A stretch of 64,000 nucleotides of DNA from Zonotrichia leucophrys gambelii (GCF_028769735.1 NC_088179.1:9205950-9269949); one strand, 5' to 3'; positions 1 to 13,400 are shown, counted from the stretch's first letter. The notes: generated from the sequence alone by a model not told the origin. Translations and numbers: made by a program.

Positions 1-829
1 CCAGCAGTCTGCTGCGCCTCTGTTGTGCTGTGTCTGCAGAAGGGGAGGAGTGGCAGCAATATTTCCCCTTTCATGAACTGGCTTTTTAGAATTCCTTCAT
101 GCCTACAAGTAGGATTGCATTTTCAGAAAAGATTACCACATTCAATTATTTTCCTGAGAAACTGGCCCAAACCTCTCTTCTATTGTAAAATTTCAAATTT
201 CATTAATTCAGTAAATTAATGAACTTTGCTGTCTAAAGGTTTGAGTTTAAACCACAGGTTTCTGTATTGTTTGTTTGCAGTTATGGCAGTGGAAAAGGCT
301 ATTTAGGCTCATGACAAAATATTTTGACTAGCCTCTTCCTACTTAGTCATTTGTTTGTTCTCGGTATGTATTTATTGTGAATTGTCTTCCCAAGAGATTA
401 CAAACAAGATGGTAGCTTTCACTAGCTGATCTTTGCTACCATTAAACTGAATGCTGATATAGGAGGTTCTGTATGAAGTGGGTTTGTTGGAATGGGTCTA
501 AAATTTGTGGAAATAATGTCATTACAAGTACACATCAGAAAATAAGCCAAATAACTTCATTGCAAGACATTTAGGGTTGCTAAGAGACGGAATGTAATTA
601 TCTGCCAATTTGTTTACCATTCCCAAACACTTGGAAGGGGGAGAGCTGTGGGCTGCCCTGAATTCTAAGCTATGCACAAAACAAGCTGAATGCATTTTCT
701 TGTCAAATGCAGTTTTAAGGGCATTTGGAAGTGACAGGAGAGCTTTGACCTCTGGTTTCTTCCTAAATGTCTAATACCCGTTATTGTCATTTCCCTCTCA
801 CTCTCCAAATATTCATTTTAACTGATAAT

Positions 830-854
830 AAAAAAAAAAAAAAAAAAAAAAAAA
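830..854. repeat. Poly-A run (25 A)
   Basis: An uninterrupted run of about 25 A is followed by CC and another A8. No polyadenylation signal or coding remnant lies immediately upstream, so it is called a simple repeat and not a retrocopy tail. Confidence 0.9.
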
Positions 855-2530
855 CCAAAAAAAACCCTGAGAAAAGAAATGTATAGAAATATGTGGTTTT
901 TCTAGTAAGGGAATTAACAAATGTACTTGCTTCAAAATGATCCATTCTTTAAAAGTAGCAGCATTCAGTGTTCCTGTGTTATGATGCCATTATTAATGTA
1001 TGCTGCTGTTAATGCAAGGTTGACCAGCATGTGTTGCTTACTCTTCTTAGGTCTTTTTCTCTGAAATGTTTTGTATTGGTTTGCACTTTGAGATAAATAC
1101 TGCAATTAACATTGGGTGCAAACATAGTTTGTTTGCATAGTTTGTGCCACAATGAAGTTTTCATTTCTTGGTGTCACAATGGCTATATAAGATTTATGCC
1201 ATCCTAAGCTATTAAATTTCTTGGTTTTTAAGGCATGCATCTGGTAAATTAAATATGGCAGTAAACAGAGCGAAGCAGAGGTTTCTCCCCTGTATTCAGA
1301 ATAGTAACTTCTTCCATCGCTCTTTCTTTAATGGGAAAAAATATTTTTAGCCAATGTGAAACCCCAGCTGTAAAATTGAAGAACTTCCACAATACTAAAG
1401 GAATAAGCAGTTCTCATCAGCCCAATAGTGAGCTCAAATCTGAGTCTGAGATCAATCAGGATCTCTGAGAGTGTAGTGCTGAAGTATGTTCATACAGGTG
1501 CATTAGTGTTTTGTGGGATGTTACTCTGGAAAGGTTGAGACAGGCTGTCCTGGATTGTGGTCTTTGGTCTCTGCATCTCACCCCAGCAAGAGCTGGGAAT
1601 CTTCCTGTTTGCTGAAGTTCATTGGGATGTATGAATGTAGATGGTTTTACCAAGCTTAGCAAAGCCAAACTGCAGGTCACTTCCCCAGTAAAATTGTCCC
1701 AGAGCAACTTCATCTGGCAAGCCCTTCTTTGTGGAGGCTGATGGCCTCTACCTTCTGAGCCAGCTCTTTTGGGAAGCACAGGAGTTTTAAGGAGACAGCT
1801 TTGGCCCCTCAGTGACACTCTGGCTCATTCTCTGATCCTTGTGGCTGCAGTAGTAGTTTTGGTTTAGTTCTGATGAAATCCATGTTTTAAAGTCTGCATC
1901 AGAAGCAAGAAGACTGCAGGCACACCGGCCTGGGTTACAGGGTATTTTAATTTCCAGAGGTGGAAATTCAGCAGCAGAAGACCTTATTGAGTAGCTAAAG
2001 GATGAAGTCCCAGTTTTCCTTCTGCCACCTTCTGACTGCTCTGGAAGGCTGTCTCAGGCCATGGGAGCTCAGCAAGGGCTTTCTGGAGGTTGCTTCTTCT
2101 CTCCACGGGGTCCCAGGGATCTGCAGTTGGCTCTCATGTGTGACACCAAGGCACTGCCTAAAGAGTGGGGGTGAAGTCTGTGATCCCCAGGTGATCTCTT
2201 GTGACCACACTGATGCCTCAAGGGATCTGTCTTGCTGCAGAAGTCCTTCATGTAAGGAAATGCCATGCCATGAAGGGGTTTGCTGCAAACTTTCTGGTTT
2301 GTTTTCATTTGACAATTTTTGTTCTACTTCAAAATAACTGAATAGTCAGGAAAAATAGGGTAAGAAAAACTGTATTCCTTTATACCTTTTAATTTCTGGG
2401 TGCCCAACTGTTGAGATGGAAAATAATTGAATCAGTAAATTTCCCCCTCCTCTTTGTACAGAATCTCATAACTTTTTTCTATATTGTTTTTCCTTTAATT
2501 TTTCAGAATTACTTTGGGGTGTTCTTTGAG

Positions 2531-2571
2531 AGCAAGTGAAATGCTTGAGCATTTGGGAGCAAGTGAAATGC
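2531..2571. repeat. 14-bp direct duplication
   Basis: AGCAAGTGAAATGC occurs at 2531-2544 and again at 2558-2571, a 27-bp period. This is a small local duplication. Confidence 0.8.
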
Positions 2572-2901
2572 AGTGACAGCAAAATAGAAAGGGAGGTTGG
2601 TTATTTCTAACCTTTTTTTTGTCCATTTCATGTAAATAAGGGGATGGAAAAAGCTATTTTCAGTCTTTAATGGCAAGGCCATCAGAACTGCATATTTATT
2701 GTAGACCTTCTATCATCAAGTGCCTTGTAAATGACTGGAATGCACACTCTAGTGCTGTTATTGACACAAGGTGATGCTGTTTACTGGTTTTAATTGATAC
2801 TACTTGCAAAAGAGACCTTACGATTTGTTTTAATGAAATATATGGCTGTTTGTGTTTTTTATTAATTAAAGAAATTGTTCAGAGCCTGTAACAGCTAGTT
2901 T

Positions 2902-2928
2902 ACACACACACACACACACACACACACA
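2902..2928. repeat. (CA)n microsatellite
   Basis: About 13 uninterrupted AC/CA dinucleotides occur here. This is a typical slippage-prone locus that may be polymorphic. Confidence 0.95.
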
Positions 2929-4752
2929 TATTAACCATAGTAGTCCAGTTCCTGAGGTAGTGCATAGCAAGCATTGTTTTTTCTAGCACATCTCCTGCTG
3001 TACAGTCTCACTAAACCTCCCACTGCAAGGTCAATTCCATGATTAAATGGCTTATAGTTCAGCCTCTGTGTGAAAATAAACAACACTTTGCCATTATTTT
3101 TTGAATAATTTTTAGGAAGTATTTTATCATTCCATATGTTGGTTTATAAAATTATGTCTTGCATTAAGACAGAATAAAATTCTTCCGCTTTTGGTGGAAA
3201 AATCTGTCAGTATGCCTGCTGGCCTTTAGCATGCTTGACACATTTGTTGTGCTTTTTTGGTACTTGAGTGTGTCTGTTTGATTTCACAAAGCTGTAGTGA
3301 ACCTGCCTGGAGGGTTTCTATGGTGTGAGGTCAAATTCCACATGACCAGCAGAGGTGTTCACCTGAGCTCCAGCCTCAGTGGTGTCTGTCCCTGTCACTC
3401 ATTGTCCTGGATGTGCTTCATGGGGCAGAATAACCAGCAGTTGCTCAGTACTGGGGTTTACTGCTATGCAGGGGCTGGTGTGCATGTAAATAGTGCTGTG
3501 GTGCTTCCTGCTCCCTGAGCCACACAGCAGGGACTGCAGAGGCTGGGGGACAGTGACCCAGGAGGTGGCCTGGGTGGAAAGCTCCAGAGCTGGGGTCCCA
3601 TCCCAGCACGAGCCTGGGGCACAAGGCAGAGTGGCTTTTCTCAGTGTCAGAGCCAAGCTTTGCCCTGTGCTCCAGAAGAGAGCTGCTGCCACCTGGCATG
3701 GGCCTGCAGCTCCTGAGGAAAGGCATTTGTACAAATGAAAATACAACTACAGCAGCTTTCTTTCAATCCTTATTCACTCTGTATAGAACAAGCATTGCAG
3801 ATGAGTTCAGGTGTCTGTTGGAGGCTACTAGGTTCTGTTTAAACTAAGGGAATATACTTGGTACAAGAATCAGAAGGGGTTTTAGGTGATTGGAATACAG
3901 CTTTGACTATGTATGGTAGTGTTTGTATACTGGTTGTGCAATGATCTTTACTAAATAAAGTAACATATAAAATATGATAGCTCTTGGCATATTAGCCTTT
4001 GAAACATTGGAGCTGCCATGTAAAAGGAAAGGAAATTCAGATCTGCATTTTTTAGTTAAGAGCTGGTGCACCCATATTAGCATCTGGAGATTTCCTCCTA
4101 TTGAAAGAGGATGAAATATTGGGAAAAAATTTATTAAGGCTGGAATAATTTTTCTCTTCCCATCTTAGTTTCTTGTTTGTTCAAACAATTACCTTCCCTA
4201 GAAATTTCTGTCAGTCTATCTTCTGCTTTCTTATAACATCTAAAGAGCATATTAGGCCTGTGTGTACTCTAGCAGAAATATTGCATAATGTTGCTTTTTC
4301 CATTTCTAATCTGAGCAGCAGGCAAGAACATGCTGAGAGTGAGAAGCTGCCTGATTTGAAATCTGTGGGTAGAGATCCCCACAATTTTCCCTGTTTACTG
4401 AACTCAAGAATGGTGATCAGAACAAGATGAGATCAAAGGAAGGCACAGAAGATAAATCATACAAAAGTAAAAATATTCCGAGTGTTTAGAGTTCTCCTGA
4501 TCTAATACCTCCAAATGCATCAAATAATAATGCAGCACCTATTGTCTTTGTGCCTTTTTGCTCTACAGATCATTAAGTAATAACTATGTATGCCATGAGA
4601 AATTTTTTTCTCTGCTTCCCAGTTATGTTTTCCTCCTACAAAATAATTGTGAGGAACTGAAAAAGCATTATGTAGACTTTTAAAATTCTGTTTTGTAGGA
4701 AATTCTGCATGTTTTGAATTTTACTTTCCAACTAAAACCAGAATCAGAGTTG

Positions 4753-4781
4753 TTTTTTTTTTCGTTGGTTGTTTTTTTTTT
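4753..4781. repeat. Paired T10 runs
   Basis: Two runs of ten T (4753-4762 and 4772-4781) flank CGTTGGTTG. This is a low-complexity stretch. Confidence 0.7.
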
Positions 4782-5075
4782 CCTGTGAAATTAATTTAAA
4801 AGGCCAAGTCCAAATTTTTTCTTTTGATATATATTTTTAAAATAGTGAAATTAAAGGTCACTTCATGTTGAAACATGTACATATTAAAAACTTCAAATGT
4901 GACCGCTGAATATGGATTCAATGGATATTCTCACTTCTAAGTTGTTTCTTGACCTAAAACACTACCAAAAGTGGCACAGGCTGCAGATGGCCTGGCTTTC
5001 AGCAACATCTTTCATCATCTTCTCACATAAGGTGAGATTCCAGATTAAATATGGTAAAATGTAGGAGTGGGATGG

Positions 5076-5109
5076 AAAAAACCCCAAAACCCAACCAAAC
5101 CAACCAACC
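5076..5109. repeat. A/C-rich simple stretch (CCAA-type)
   Basis: A run made only of A and C ends in AACC/CCAA repeats. The opposite strand is a G/T run with TTGG repeats. Confidence 0.75.
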
Positions 5110-8100
5110 TACTGGAAACATTAAGCCTGCTTGCTTAAAATACTCACCCATGTCTGGTGTCCCTGCAAGGCTGTGACCTCCAGATCCTTTGGGTGGGTGT
5201 TCTGTCCTGTGGCTTTGCTGTGCTTTCTGTGCTGATGACAGCAGGAAAATGTGCCAGTGTTGGCTTTCCGTGAAGTGCATGAGGAGCAGTCTCAGGGCAG
5301 TAAAAGGGGGCCTGAGTGAAGAGACACCTCACAGACGGAGATCATCTGAAGGCCAAAGTGGTTGATCCATGTTTATTTCAATATGCTTTGTGAACCATCA
5401 GTGATTTAAGGTGCCACTTGTTCCACAGTGCTTGTCAACCTGCTGGAAGGAACTCTCCATGACCAGAGGCAGTGAAGCAGAAATAGGAGAACAGAGAGAG
5501 GCAGCAGAGGAATTGGAATTCTCAGTTGTTTTCTGCCAAAACAAAAGGAACAGGGTGGTTAGTTGTAAGTGTGTGTTGTTAGCAAGTTGCAGTCCCAAAA
5601 TTCACCCTTTCCATTTCTTGGTTTGGGAACTGGAAACCATTTCTCCTGTGTACTCTGTAGCATACGGAATCCTTTTGTCAATTCTCAGGAAAACAAAAAA
5701 AAGTGTAAGATCTCTAAGAAGATCTAAGATTAATCTTTCTTTAGCAAATTATAGTGCTAGGCTGCGCATTGAGGAAGGCCTTTTAATTTCATTGAAAGAG
5801 AAAATTGAATTTTTTTTTTAAGTGTTTAATTTTTGGTTCTTTGCCTTGGTTCCTGACCGAAGTCCAGGACTGTTAATATAACTGTTTGCATACTTGAATT
5901 TATATTTTCCCCATTTTTTAATCATGTAGATCAACACAGGAGAGTAGATGTCCACGTGAAAAAAATTGAGATGCTTGTTTGCTAAAGTAGCCTTTCCTAG
6001 ACAGTCTGGTTTTGTACAATCCCAGTGCTTCAGGAGACTTGCAGGCTGCAATGTTTAGATGAACTGGTTGTTGTGTTGGCAGTTTTATGTGTGTATTGAG
6101 CACTGCAGTTCTGGTGAGGGCAAGGTTTCACAGCACACAGCAGTCACCTTTGGGTTCATTAAGTTGGGCATCTTTTAACTTTGCAAACCACAGCTGTGTC
6201 CATGAGCAGATGGGGCTCAGATTCAGCCATTTTCAGATTAAATTTTGCACTATGCCCCAATGTAGATGTCTCTACCAATATGACCCAGGTGTTGAAGTTG
6301 TAGCAGAAGGTGCCTGGATGAGCAGGATTGCCTGAATATTTACTGTATGGCTGTAAGTAACTTAGAATTTACAAGAGGATGCAGTGCCCATATGGTGCAG
6401 ACCTGCCAAAGCTGTTGGTTTAAAAGTCTGCAGTAGCCTTAAGGTAGCTGAGGTGAGTGGAACTTGTTTAGAAGGGTGAACATGAAATGACAGCTTGACA
6501 AAGAAATGCATTGCCTGCTATTTTTCTCCTCTTCTCTGTGAAGTCAAAGCATTGATCTATTTTTAGTTTGAACTAAAATAAATTTCAGGTTGTTTAATCG
6601 AAATTGATTCTTTGCCTCCTCAGTGGCATCTTCAATTTGCAAGAATTTCCAGTTTCTTCATTGTGTTTATGAGACCACATGATACAAAGATATATAATCT
6701 TGCTGGTTTACTACTGTGCTTTTTAAAGCTTGGGATATTTATTAGAACCAGTCAAAGACCAGCAGATGTAATTTGATGAATAATTTGTTTGACAAGCAGT
6801 GGCAAAGTTCCTCAGATGATTCATACTCTGCCTCACCTAAAGCTTTGTAGTTGCTTTGCTTTCACTGCTGTGTCCTCGTTTGTCTCTTTGCAATATTTTC
6901 TGCTGAAAGAGATGCAAATCTCTTTTCCCAGTCCTTTTCATCTTTTTCTCTGTGTGGATAGGAAACAGTGGAACACCCTAATCCAAGCATTTTGAGCCTG
7001 TGGTGGGTAAGGCTTTTACAGGATGCACTCAGAGCCCACTCTGAGCCCACTCACCTGAGCACAGAAAGGGAACAGGAGATGCAGTGGTGCATTTTTTAGA
7101 ACAAATCTCTCATAACCTGGTGAAGCATCCAGGAGCAAATTTATCCTAATCCTAAAATTAGCCAGTTTTCTCCCACTGCAGTTTTAGAATCTCCTTGCAT
7201 ATATGATTAAATATTTAATTTTCAGCCTAAAGGAAGTAGTTTTAGAAGTAGACTTCTCAGCCTCTGAATTTTTATTAAAATTTTATTTTCTTTTTATTTA
7301 TGAAGTGTCTCAAAGCATCAGAAGGAGAGAGGCCTTCTCAACAAGGGACAGGCTGTGACTGTTTTTCATAAAATGGGATTTCCACTTGTAACATCTGTGT
7401 TGCTGTACTTTTAGGGCCTTTATGCCTATTCATGGAGGAAACTGTTAAGACAGTTTAGTCTTTATCCTCTTTCTTGGAGACTGATGCTTTTGATTTGGTT
7501 TTTCTTGGTTTTTAATGGGAATGTGTGGTGACTCTGTGGTCAGGTCACACTATATCCACACAGGAAAAAAGCCTGTGTGGTCATAAACCCTCCCAGTTTT
7601 GTAATTGTAATGAAGGCTTGTATGTCAGTTCTAATTGCCTCAAGTGAACCATTTCCTGGCCATGCTGATAACACATCTTATGGCAATAACCACATCTCAG
7701 CTATGGTAGAATACTTGTTGAATTGCCATAGTAGCAATAAAGAAAAAGAGAATGAAGCACCCACAACTGCAGAAAATGGTACATTTTCTTCATTCTTTTA
7801 TTTCATTGTATTTGTCCAGATGAGAAACTAGAAATAAATTCCAATTGGATCTATTAATAAATAGATCTTTAATTAGTATATTCTCCCACTTTTCCCAAGC
7901 TCACAATTTGCCCTGAGGTAGTGAAAGCTGACATAAATCTAGCTCAACTTCCTTTATTGACCAGAATAACATTTGGGATGAATTCCTGAACTGCATTTGC
8001 AATAAACCACTGGGAAAATGCTATTTTTTTCATCTCTGCATGTTTGTTTGTGAGTAGCCTGTTGCATTTTGACATTTTTAGGGTAAGAATGCCAATGTAG

Positions 8101-8296
8101 GGGGTCCTGATTCAGCTCCTGTTCATTATTCATTTGTACCCCGAACAAATACTTCAGTAGCTGCTGCTTGCCATGAGCCATCGCGCTGCTGAAGCTGCCA
8201 GAGACCGCAGCAAGCACAACAAAAGGTCACGAGCACCCCAGGATTTTTGGCACTGCTGCAGCAATCCTTCCTTACAATTGCATAAGCGAGCAACAA

Positions 8297-9150
8297 TTAC
8301 GGCGCAATCAGCGCCTTCCTCCGCCCGGCACCACCATCATTAGCGGCTTTCTGCCGTGCGGGGCTGCTCCAGCCCAAGGGGGATGGAATCCCACCTGAGC
8401 TGCTCCTTCGGCTGATGCAGGCGGCAACTGCTCTCTGTGGATGTCCTGGAAGGTGTGACAGGCTAGGGACGAGCATCCCCGGCGCTGCTTGCCTTGGCTG
8501 TCCTGGAAGGTGTGACAGGCTGGGGAGGAGCAGTCCCGGCTGTCCAGGAAGGTGCGACCGGCCGGGGAGGAGCATCCCGGGCGCTGCTCGCCATGGCCGC
8601 CCTTGGAAGATGTGACAAGCTGGGGACGAGCATCCCTGGCCGGCGATGCTCTCTGTGGCTGTCCTGCAGGGTGTGACAGGCCGGGGAGGAGCAGCCCCGG
8701 CTGTCCTGCAGGGTGTGACAGGCCGGGGAGGAGCAGCCCCGGCTGTCCTGGAAGGTGTGACAGGCCGGGGAGGAGCAGCCCCGGCTGTCCTGGAAGGTGT
8801 GACAGGCTGGGGAGGAGCAGCCCCGGCCGGCGCTGCTCCATCGCGTGCGACGGTGGAGCGGCGCCTGCACGGCGAGGAGCGCTCGGCACGGCAGGGCTGT
8901 GTCACACACTGGCCTTGCAGAGGTCACCTGTAACAGCACCGAGCTGTTCGAAGGGATGGTCCCTCCTTCACGCTCGGTCAGGTTTCATCTGGCTCTGGGA
9001 TGCTCGGGAAATGAGGGCACGGAGAGGAGCTTCCTTGTGCCTCGTGAGTGCTGCGGGAGGGACAGGGATGCGCGGTGCCTGGATCTGGAGGGATGCAGTG
9101 ATAACGCCTCCCTCTGCCGCTGGCAACAAGCAGGAATTGGGTCAAGAGCA
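8297..9150. promoter_or_regulatory. CpG-rich island-like block around the minisatellite
   Basis: Across this block CpG dinucleotides are frequent (GCGCAATCAGCGCC, CCGCCCGGCACC, CATCGCGTGCGACGG and within every repeat unit), while surrounding sequence is CpG-poor. It could be a CpG island or simply the composition of the minisatellite. No TATA box, start codon context or exon was recognised, so promoter function is only a possibility. Confidence 0.35.
8422..8840. repeat. GC- and CpG-rich minisatellite, 42-bp unit with 57-62-bp variants
   Basis: Eight units start with TGTCCTGGAAGGTGTGACAG or a close variant, at 8442, 8499, 8541, 8598, 8660, 8702, 8744 and 8786. A partial unit precedes them. 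Units 2, 5, 6 and 7 are 42 bp; units 1 and 3 are 57 bp and unit 4 is 62 bp because of an extra GCGCTGCTCGCC-like segment; unit 8 also carries it. Units 5 and 6 are identical, and unit 7 differs only slightly, which indicates recent expansion. The 42- and 57-bp unit lengths are multiples of three, so long open frames appear on both strands (for example 8297-8905 minus and 8552-9325 plus), but they read as low-complexity peptide repeats and are not credible proteins. CpG density is far above the rest of the window. Confidence 0.92.
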
Positions 9151-12100
9151 GCAGCTTGCTCTTGTGATGTTTGTGAGCGTGATGGAGAGCTGGCTGCTTG
9201 CTGCAGGTTTCTTGCAAGCTTCTGTAAAGTTTGGGTGCCACCGAAGAGACTTCAGGTTCAACCCAGTTGGACAATTTCCATGTACCAATAGTACCTCCCA
9301 TGTGGATGAATTTTACATATACTGATAAATTACTCTGAGTCCTTGGTTAAATAGGTTATAGAGCAACATCTTCAAGAAAAGAGGCTATGTTATCAAATGT
9401 CAAGTTCGAATTAATTTCCCAAGCATTTTAAAACATTTCAAAATTAAATATTTTAAATTTCTGGTCATGTTCATTCACTTACTGGGGTGTTTTAGTTATT
9501 CTCTTTCTCCCAGACAACTCAAAAATAATGACTCCTTTTAAAGGCACTGTGATTGGCAGGACTATTCCTAAAGTATTATGTGGTAGGTAATTTCCACCCA
9601 TATTCTCTTTTCAGACTTGGGATTGATAGGATAGGTGCCAAGCTGTCACATTATAGCCTTTGGTAATTAAAATATAGGATGGCATTAATATTGGTTCTGG
9701 ATAATTACTTGGTTTTTGAGCAAAGCTTTGACAGACAATATTATGGAAGGTCTCCAGAAATTTGATTTTAAAAGCTCCTCTCCTGCCACAGAAAACAAAG
9801 ATTATATTTTGCAGGTAGGGCTATTTGGAGACCAGTTGGTACCATTTAATGTAGGAGATGGTTGAATGATTTGTGGAAAATAAGGTTATCTGACAAATTC
9901 AGCCCATATTTCAGTTAATAAATAATTCATAAGCTAGTCATGGCTTCCACAATGCATTCATTATTCATAAGGGCTCACTGAATAATTTGTGCAAACAAAT
10001 TTCAGCCTATAGAGTACCCGTGAGTTGTTTTGTGCTTGTTATTCTTTGTGTGCGAGCGTGGTGTTTGGTTTTATTTTCATACTATACAAAACTTTTAAGT
10101 TGGATGGTAGTAGATAACATTAAATTGTTCCCAAAGCAAATGGAATCCTTTCCTGTGTGAGACAAAAAATATTTGGCATGCTTTGCCAGTGCTGATTTTT
10201 ACACAAAAGCATTGTTGGGGCTGGAGCTGTTTACATCTTCAAGCAGAAGGCCACACAGATGTGGTTCAGTTGGGCTTAAAACTGAAAGTCCAAACACCAA
10301 GTGTTGTCTGGTTCTGCATGGGTTTTCTTGGAAAATGTTTTTCTTCCTAACTCTGTCTTTTCTTCCTCCTGTTTGTGGTTTTTGTTTGCTTGCTTTTTTA
10401 TTTTCTCCCTGCAACAGAATTTTTGCATGTGCTTCTTTGCTGCTTTCCTTTTTTTGAAAATTGCAAATCATCTGATTTGCAGGAGAGGTGGATATTGAGG
10501 AAGGGAGAAAGGGTGAGGAGTAGGACATGCAAGCAGTAAAAAAGATCTGAAAATTATATATATTTTTCAAAAGTCTCCAGCAAGAGGACTTGAACTGATG
10601 TAAATAAATTCTCAGCTCCTCATAAGTCAGATAAGAGCTTAAAGGGGGATATCCTGTTGTCCAGAGGAAGAAGGCTGGAGAGACTCATTTGATCTCCCCT
10701 GCCATAAACAGCACTTTGGAGGACAAAAAGTTACCAAAGTAGGGCTTTGGAGAGAAGAATTTTCTTTTCTCTCTGCTGTTAGAAAATGAAATCTGAACAA
10801 AGTCACTAAACCTGTTTTCCTTTGCTTCCCCCCTTGCTTTGCCTGCTTCTTAGCTCCAGACTATGAGCTCCTAGCAGGAGTGACCATGTCTCCTTGTGGT
10901 TGTGCCATGATGGGGCCATGGAGGTGTGTGAGGGATGCTGGGACAGCAGCACTGGAGTGTCCTGCCTGCAGACCCTTCCCTCAGCCTCCTTGGGAGCAGT
11001 GGGCTGTATCCTCTGCACCTCTGAGTGAGGCTGCTTGCTTCTGTTCTTCATCACCTTAAGCTGAAAGCTGCTGGGTCAGAGGTTGCTGATCCTTTTAGGA
11101 GTCTCAGACTGATTTTCAAGTTTTAATAATGGAAAAATCTCTATGTATAAAATGAAGGTAGCGTTCCTTAATTGCAGATTCTCAGACAGGCTAAAGTTCA
11201 GAAGCCATATAATTTCATTACCTGTCGGAAACAACAGGAACCAAGTTTTCAGTTTTCATTAGAGACAGAGAGATGAGCTATGAAAAGAGTTAATAAGGTA
11301 CTCCTTAAGCAGCTGTGGAGATGTAAATTTTGATGCAAAAAGCCTTTTTGTCAGTAGCATGGGTTGACAGCTTGTTAATTCTAGTGTGATTCAAAGTGAT
11401 ACTGAGCTGGTTTGTTTGGAGGGGCAGTAGAATATGGTTTAAAACTGCTACTTACATCTGCATGTTTAATGTCCCAGGTCTTTGGTTGGGATCAAATGTC
11501 TTTTGCAGCAGACATCTGGAGTGATAAGCCAACTCCACTTTTTGTGTATACACAAAGGTAAATGTGGTGGAGTCCCAGAATTACTAATGTGCATCTTGAT
11601 GAGAAAAACACTCACACACATCCTAATTATTCCTGTTTGGAAAACAATAAATAATAATGTTGTCTGATATTTGTACAACTGCACCATCCAGAAGCTCTGA
11701 GGAAGATTAAACCAACCTTGTGCTTCACACTTGAATGCCATTTCTGAAGGCCTGGGTATTGAGTGCAGCTGCAGAGAAAATATGAGGCACTGACTGTTTG
11801 AGCTTCTATTTGGTTAGAATTAAGTTGAAGATCACACATGAGATATGTGATGTTCAAGCTGCAATCCTCAGGCAGGGTCTGTTTCTTGGGGGATTTGTGA
11901 TGTTGAGAGGAGAGTCTGGATGCCTCTGACCTGCTAGGATGAGAGCTGGAGACTCAGCTATCAAGTAAAGCTGTAATTTTGGGATGAAAATCCCTACTTG
12001 GTATCAGACACAAGCTGGTGACCTCTTACCATCATTGCATCAGACAGCAATTGTTGTTGTACAAACAGTTCCCTCATTTACACCCACTGGTTCTTCCCTG

Positions 12101-13330
12101 GGAAGGAGAGTAGAACTGAGTGTCCTCGCTGCCATCATTGGATGTTGGCCCAGTTTCTAAATTAAAAGCATATTCCATATGTGAGTTTAGGCACTGAACC
12201 TTGATGTTTGGCCTACAGTCATAACTCTCTGGATCCAGACAGCTCTCAAGAATTTGGAAAAATTGAACTGAAGCTCTAATTCTGGATTCAATTTTCACTG
12301 CCTGTTACATGCTTTGCCTGTCTCTCAGCCACAGAAATAAAGCTGTGTTTTCCAAATAGGAGGTAACCAGTTGTTCTGCTGGAATGGGATGAGATAGTTC
12401 CAAAAGCAAACCTTCCAAGGTAGGAACAGAGCACACTTGTATGTTTACCGAGAAGAAATTTCTGTTGTGCCTCCAAATAAAAGAGTCAGTTTTAACCCAA
12501 ACTGTAACATGAGCCCAACTGAAAGGCTTTTTGTCTGAAAGAAAAAGCAAATGTCTGTATTGAACAGCTCATCTTTGACAAGCCCTCAGTTCACCTTTAA
12601 TACTTTAATATGTACCAGTAATAATGATTACAGTTGAAGAGATGCCATTAAGCCATATGTCCTTTTATTGGTCTCCAGGGAGTATTTGCAAGTACACAGA
12701 GAGAAGTGGAAGTTATTGCTATGATAATCAAACCATGTGTGTCATATGCCATATGGAAATTATATATTATTTAATAAAAAAGCTTACTTTAAATTAAGCA
12801 ACAGTTAATTTTAAAATATGTATGAGCTTACCTATATATCATACATCTGGTATGTAAGATTAAATAAATATATGTGTCATGGAGAGGGCCAAAATTCTGT
12901 AAGAAATAGCAGAAGATTATGTGATCAGATCTGGAGCCCTGAAAAAGGGAACCAATTTATATGTCTTCGCACACACTATGCTTAAATTACCATACTTCCC
13001 CTCTCCCTCTGCTTTAATGGGTACTAATCAACTGTATAATTTAATTGGCAACACTTTCATTGCTTAGGTTGTCAGTCTTTCTTTTTTAGTAAATTCTGCT
13101 ATCCTTATGTCCAAAAAAATTATGAGTTTTTGAACAGAGAAATTCACAGCTGGACACTTCTGATCCCTCAGTAAATAACAGAGAATGGAAATAATTTTTA
13201 TTTCTTCTTTGTTTTCTTGGTATAGATTTTCTCTTTGCTAAAGATTTGTTTTAGATTTTATAGTCTACCTACTAAGAGTACCCATTTATAAAGGATGGTA
13301 GTGGAAGGAGAAACTCTTTCATTGTAGTAA

Positions 13331-13356
13331 GAAGGCACACATTGTAGTGTGCCTTC
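13331..13356. repeat. Perfect 10-bp inverted repeat (hairpin)
   Basis: GAAGGCACAC (13331-13340) pairs exactly with GTGTGCCTTC (13347-13356) across the 6-base loop ATTGTA. Confidence 0.85.
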
Positions 13357-13365
13357 CCTGTTCAA

Positions 13366-13400
13366 TAATCTAAAATCTAAAATTATTAATCTAAAATCTA
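13366..13400. repeat. 14-bp direct duplication, 21-bp period
   Basis: TAATCTAAAATCTA occurs at 13366-13379 and 13387-13400, ten bases after the neighbouring hairpin. Confidence 0.85.

Larger units (their letters stand above)
1..8421. other. Non-coding, AT-rich; probably NYAP2 upstream intron
   Basis: I see no gene here. The stretch has a poly-A run (830-854), a CA microsatellite (2902-2928), a pair of T10 runs near 4753-4781, an A/C-rich simple stretch (5076-5109), and a 14-bp direct duplication (2531-2544 and 2558-2571). A GC-richer patch lies at about 3290-3740. Placing it inside a NYAP2 intron is inference, because the downstream exon at 40963 starts mid-codon and no earlier NYAP2 exon was found in the window. 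Confidence 0.6.

Noticed and set aside
780..870. Poly-A run as the tail of a processed pseudogene
   Set aside because: There is no coding similarity, polyadenylation signal or target duplication around it.
8297..8905. 202-codon minus-strand frame with Pro/Ala-rich repeats
   Set aside because: It is produced by a minisatellite with units divisible by three, other frames on both strands are equally open, and it matches no domain.
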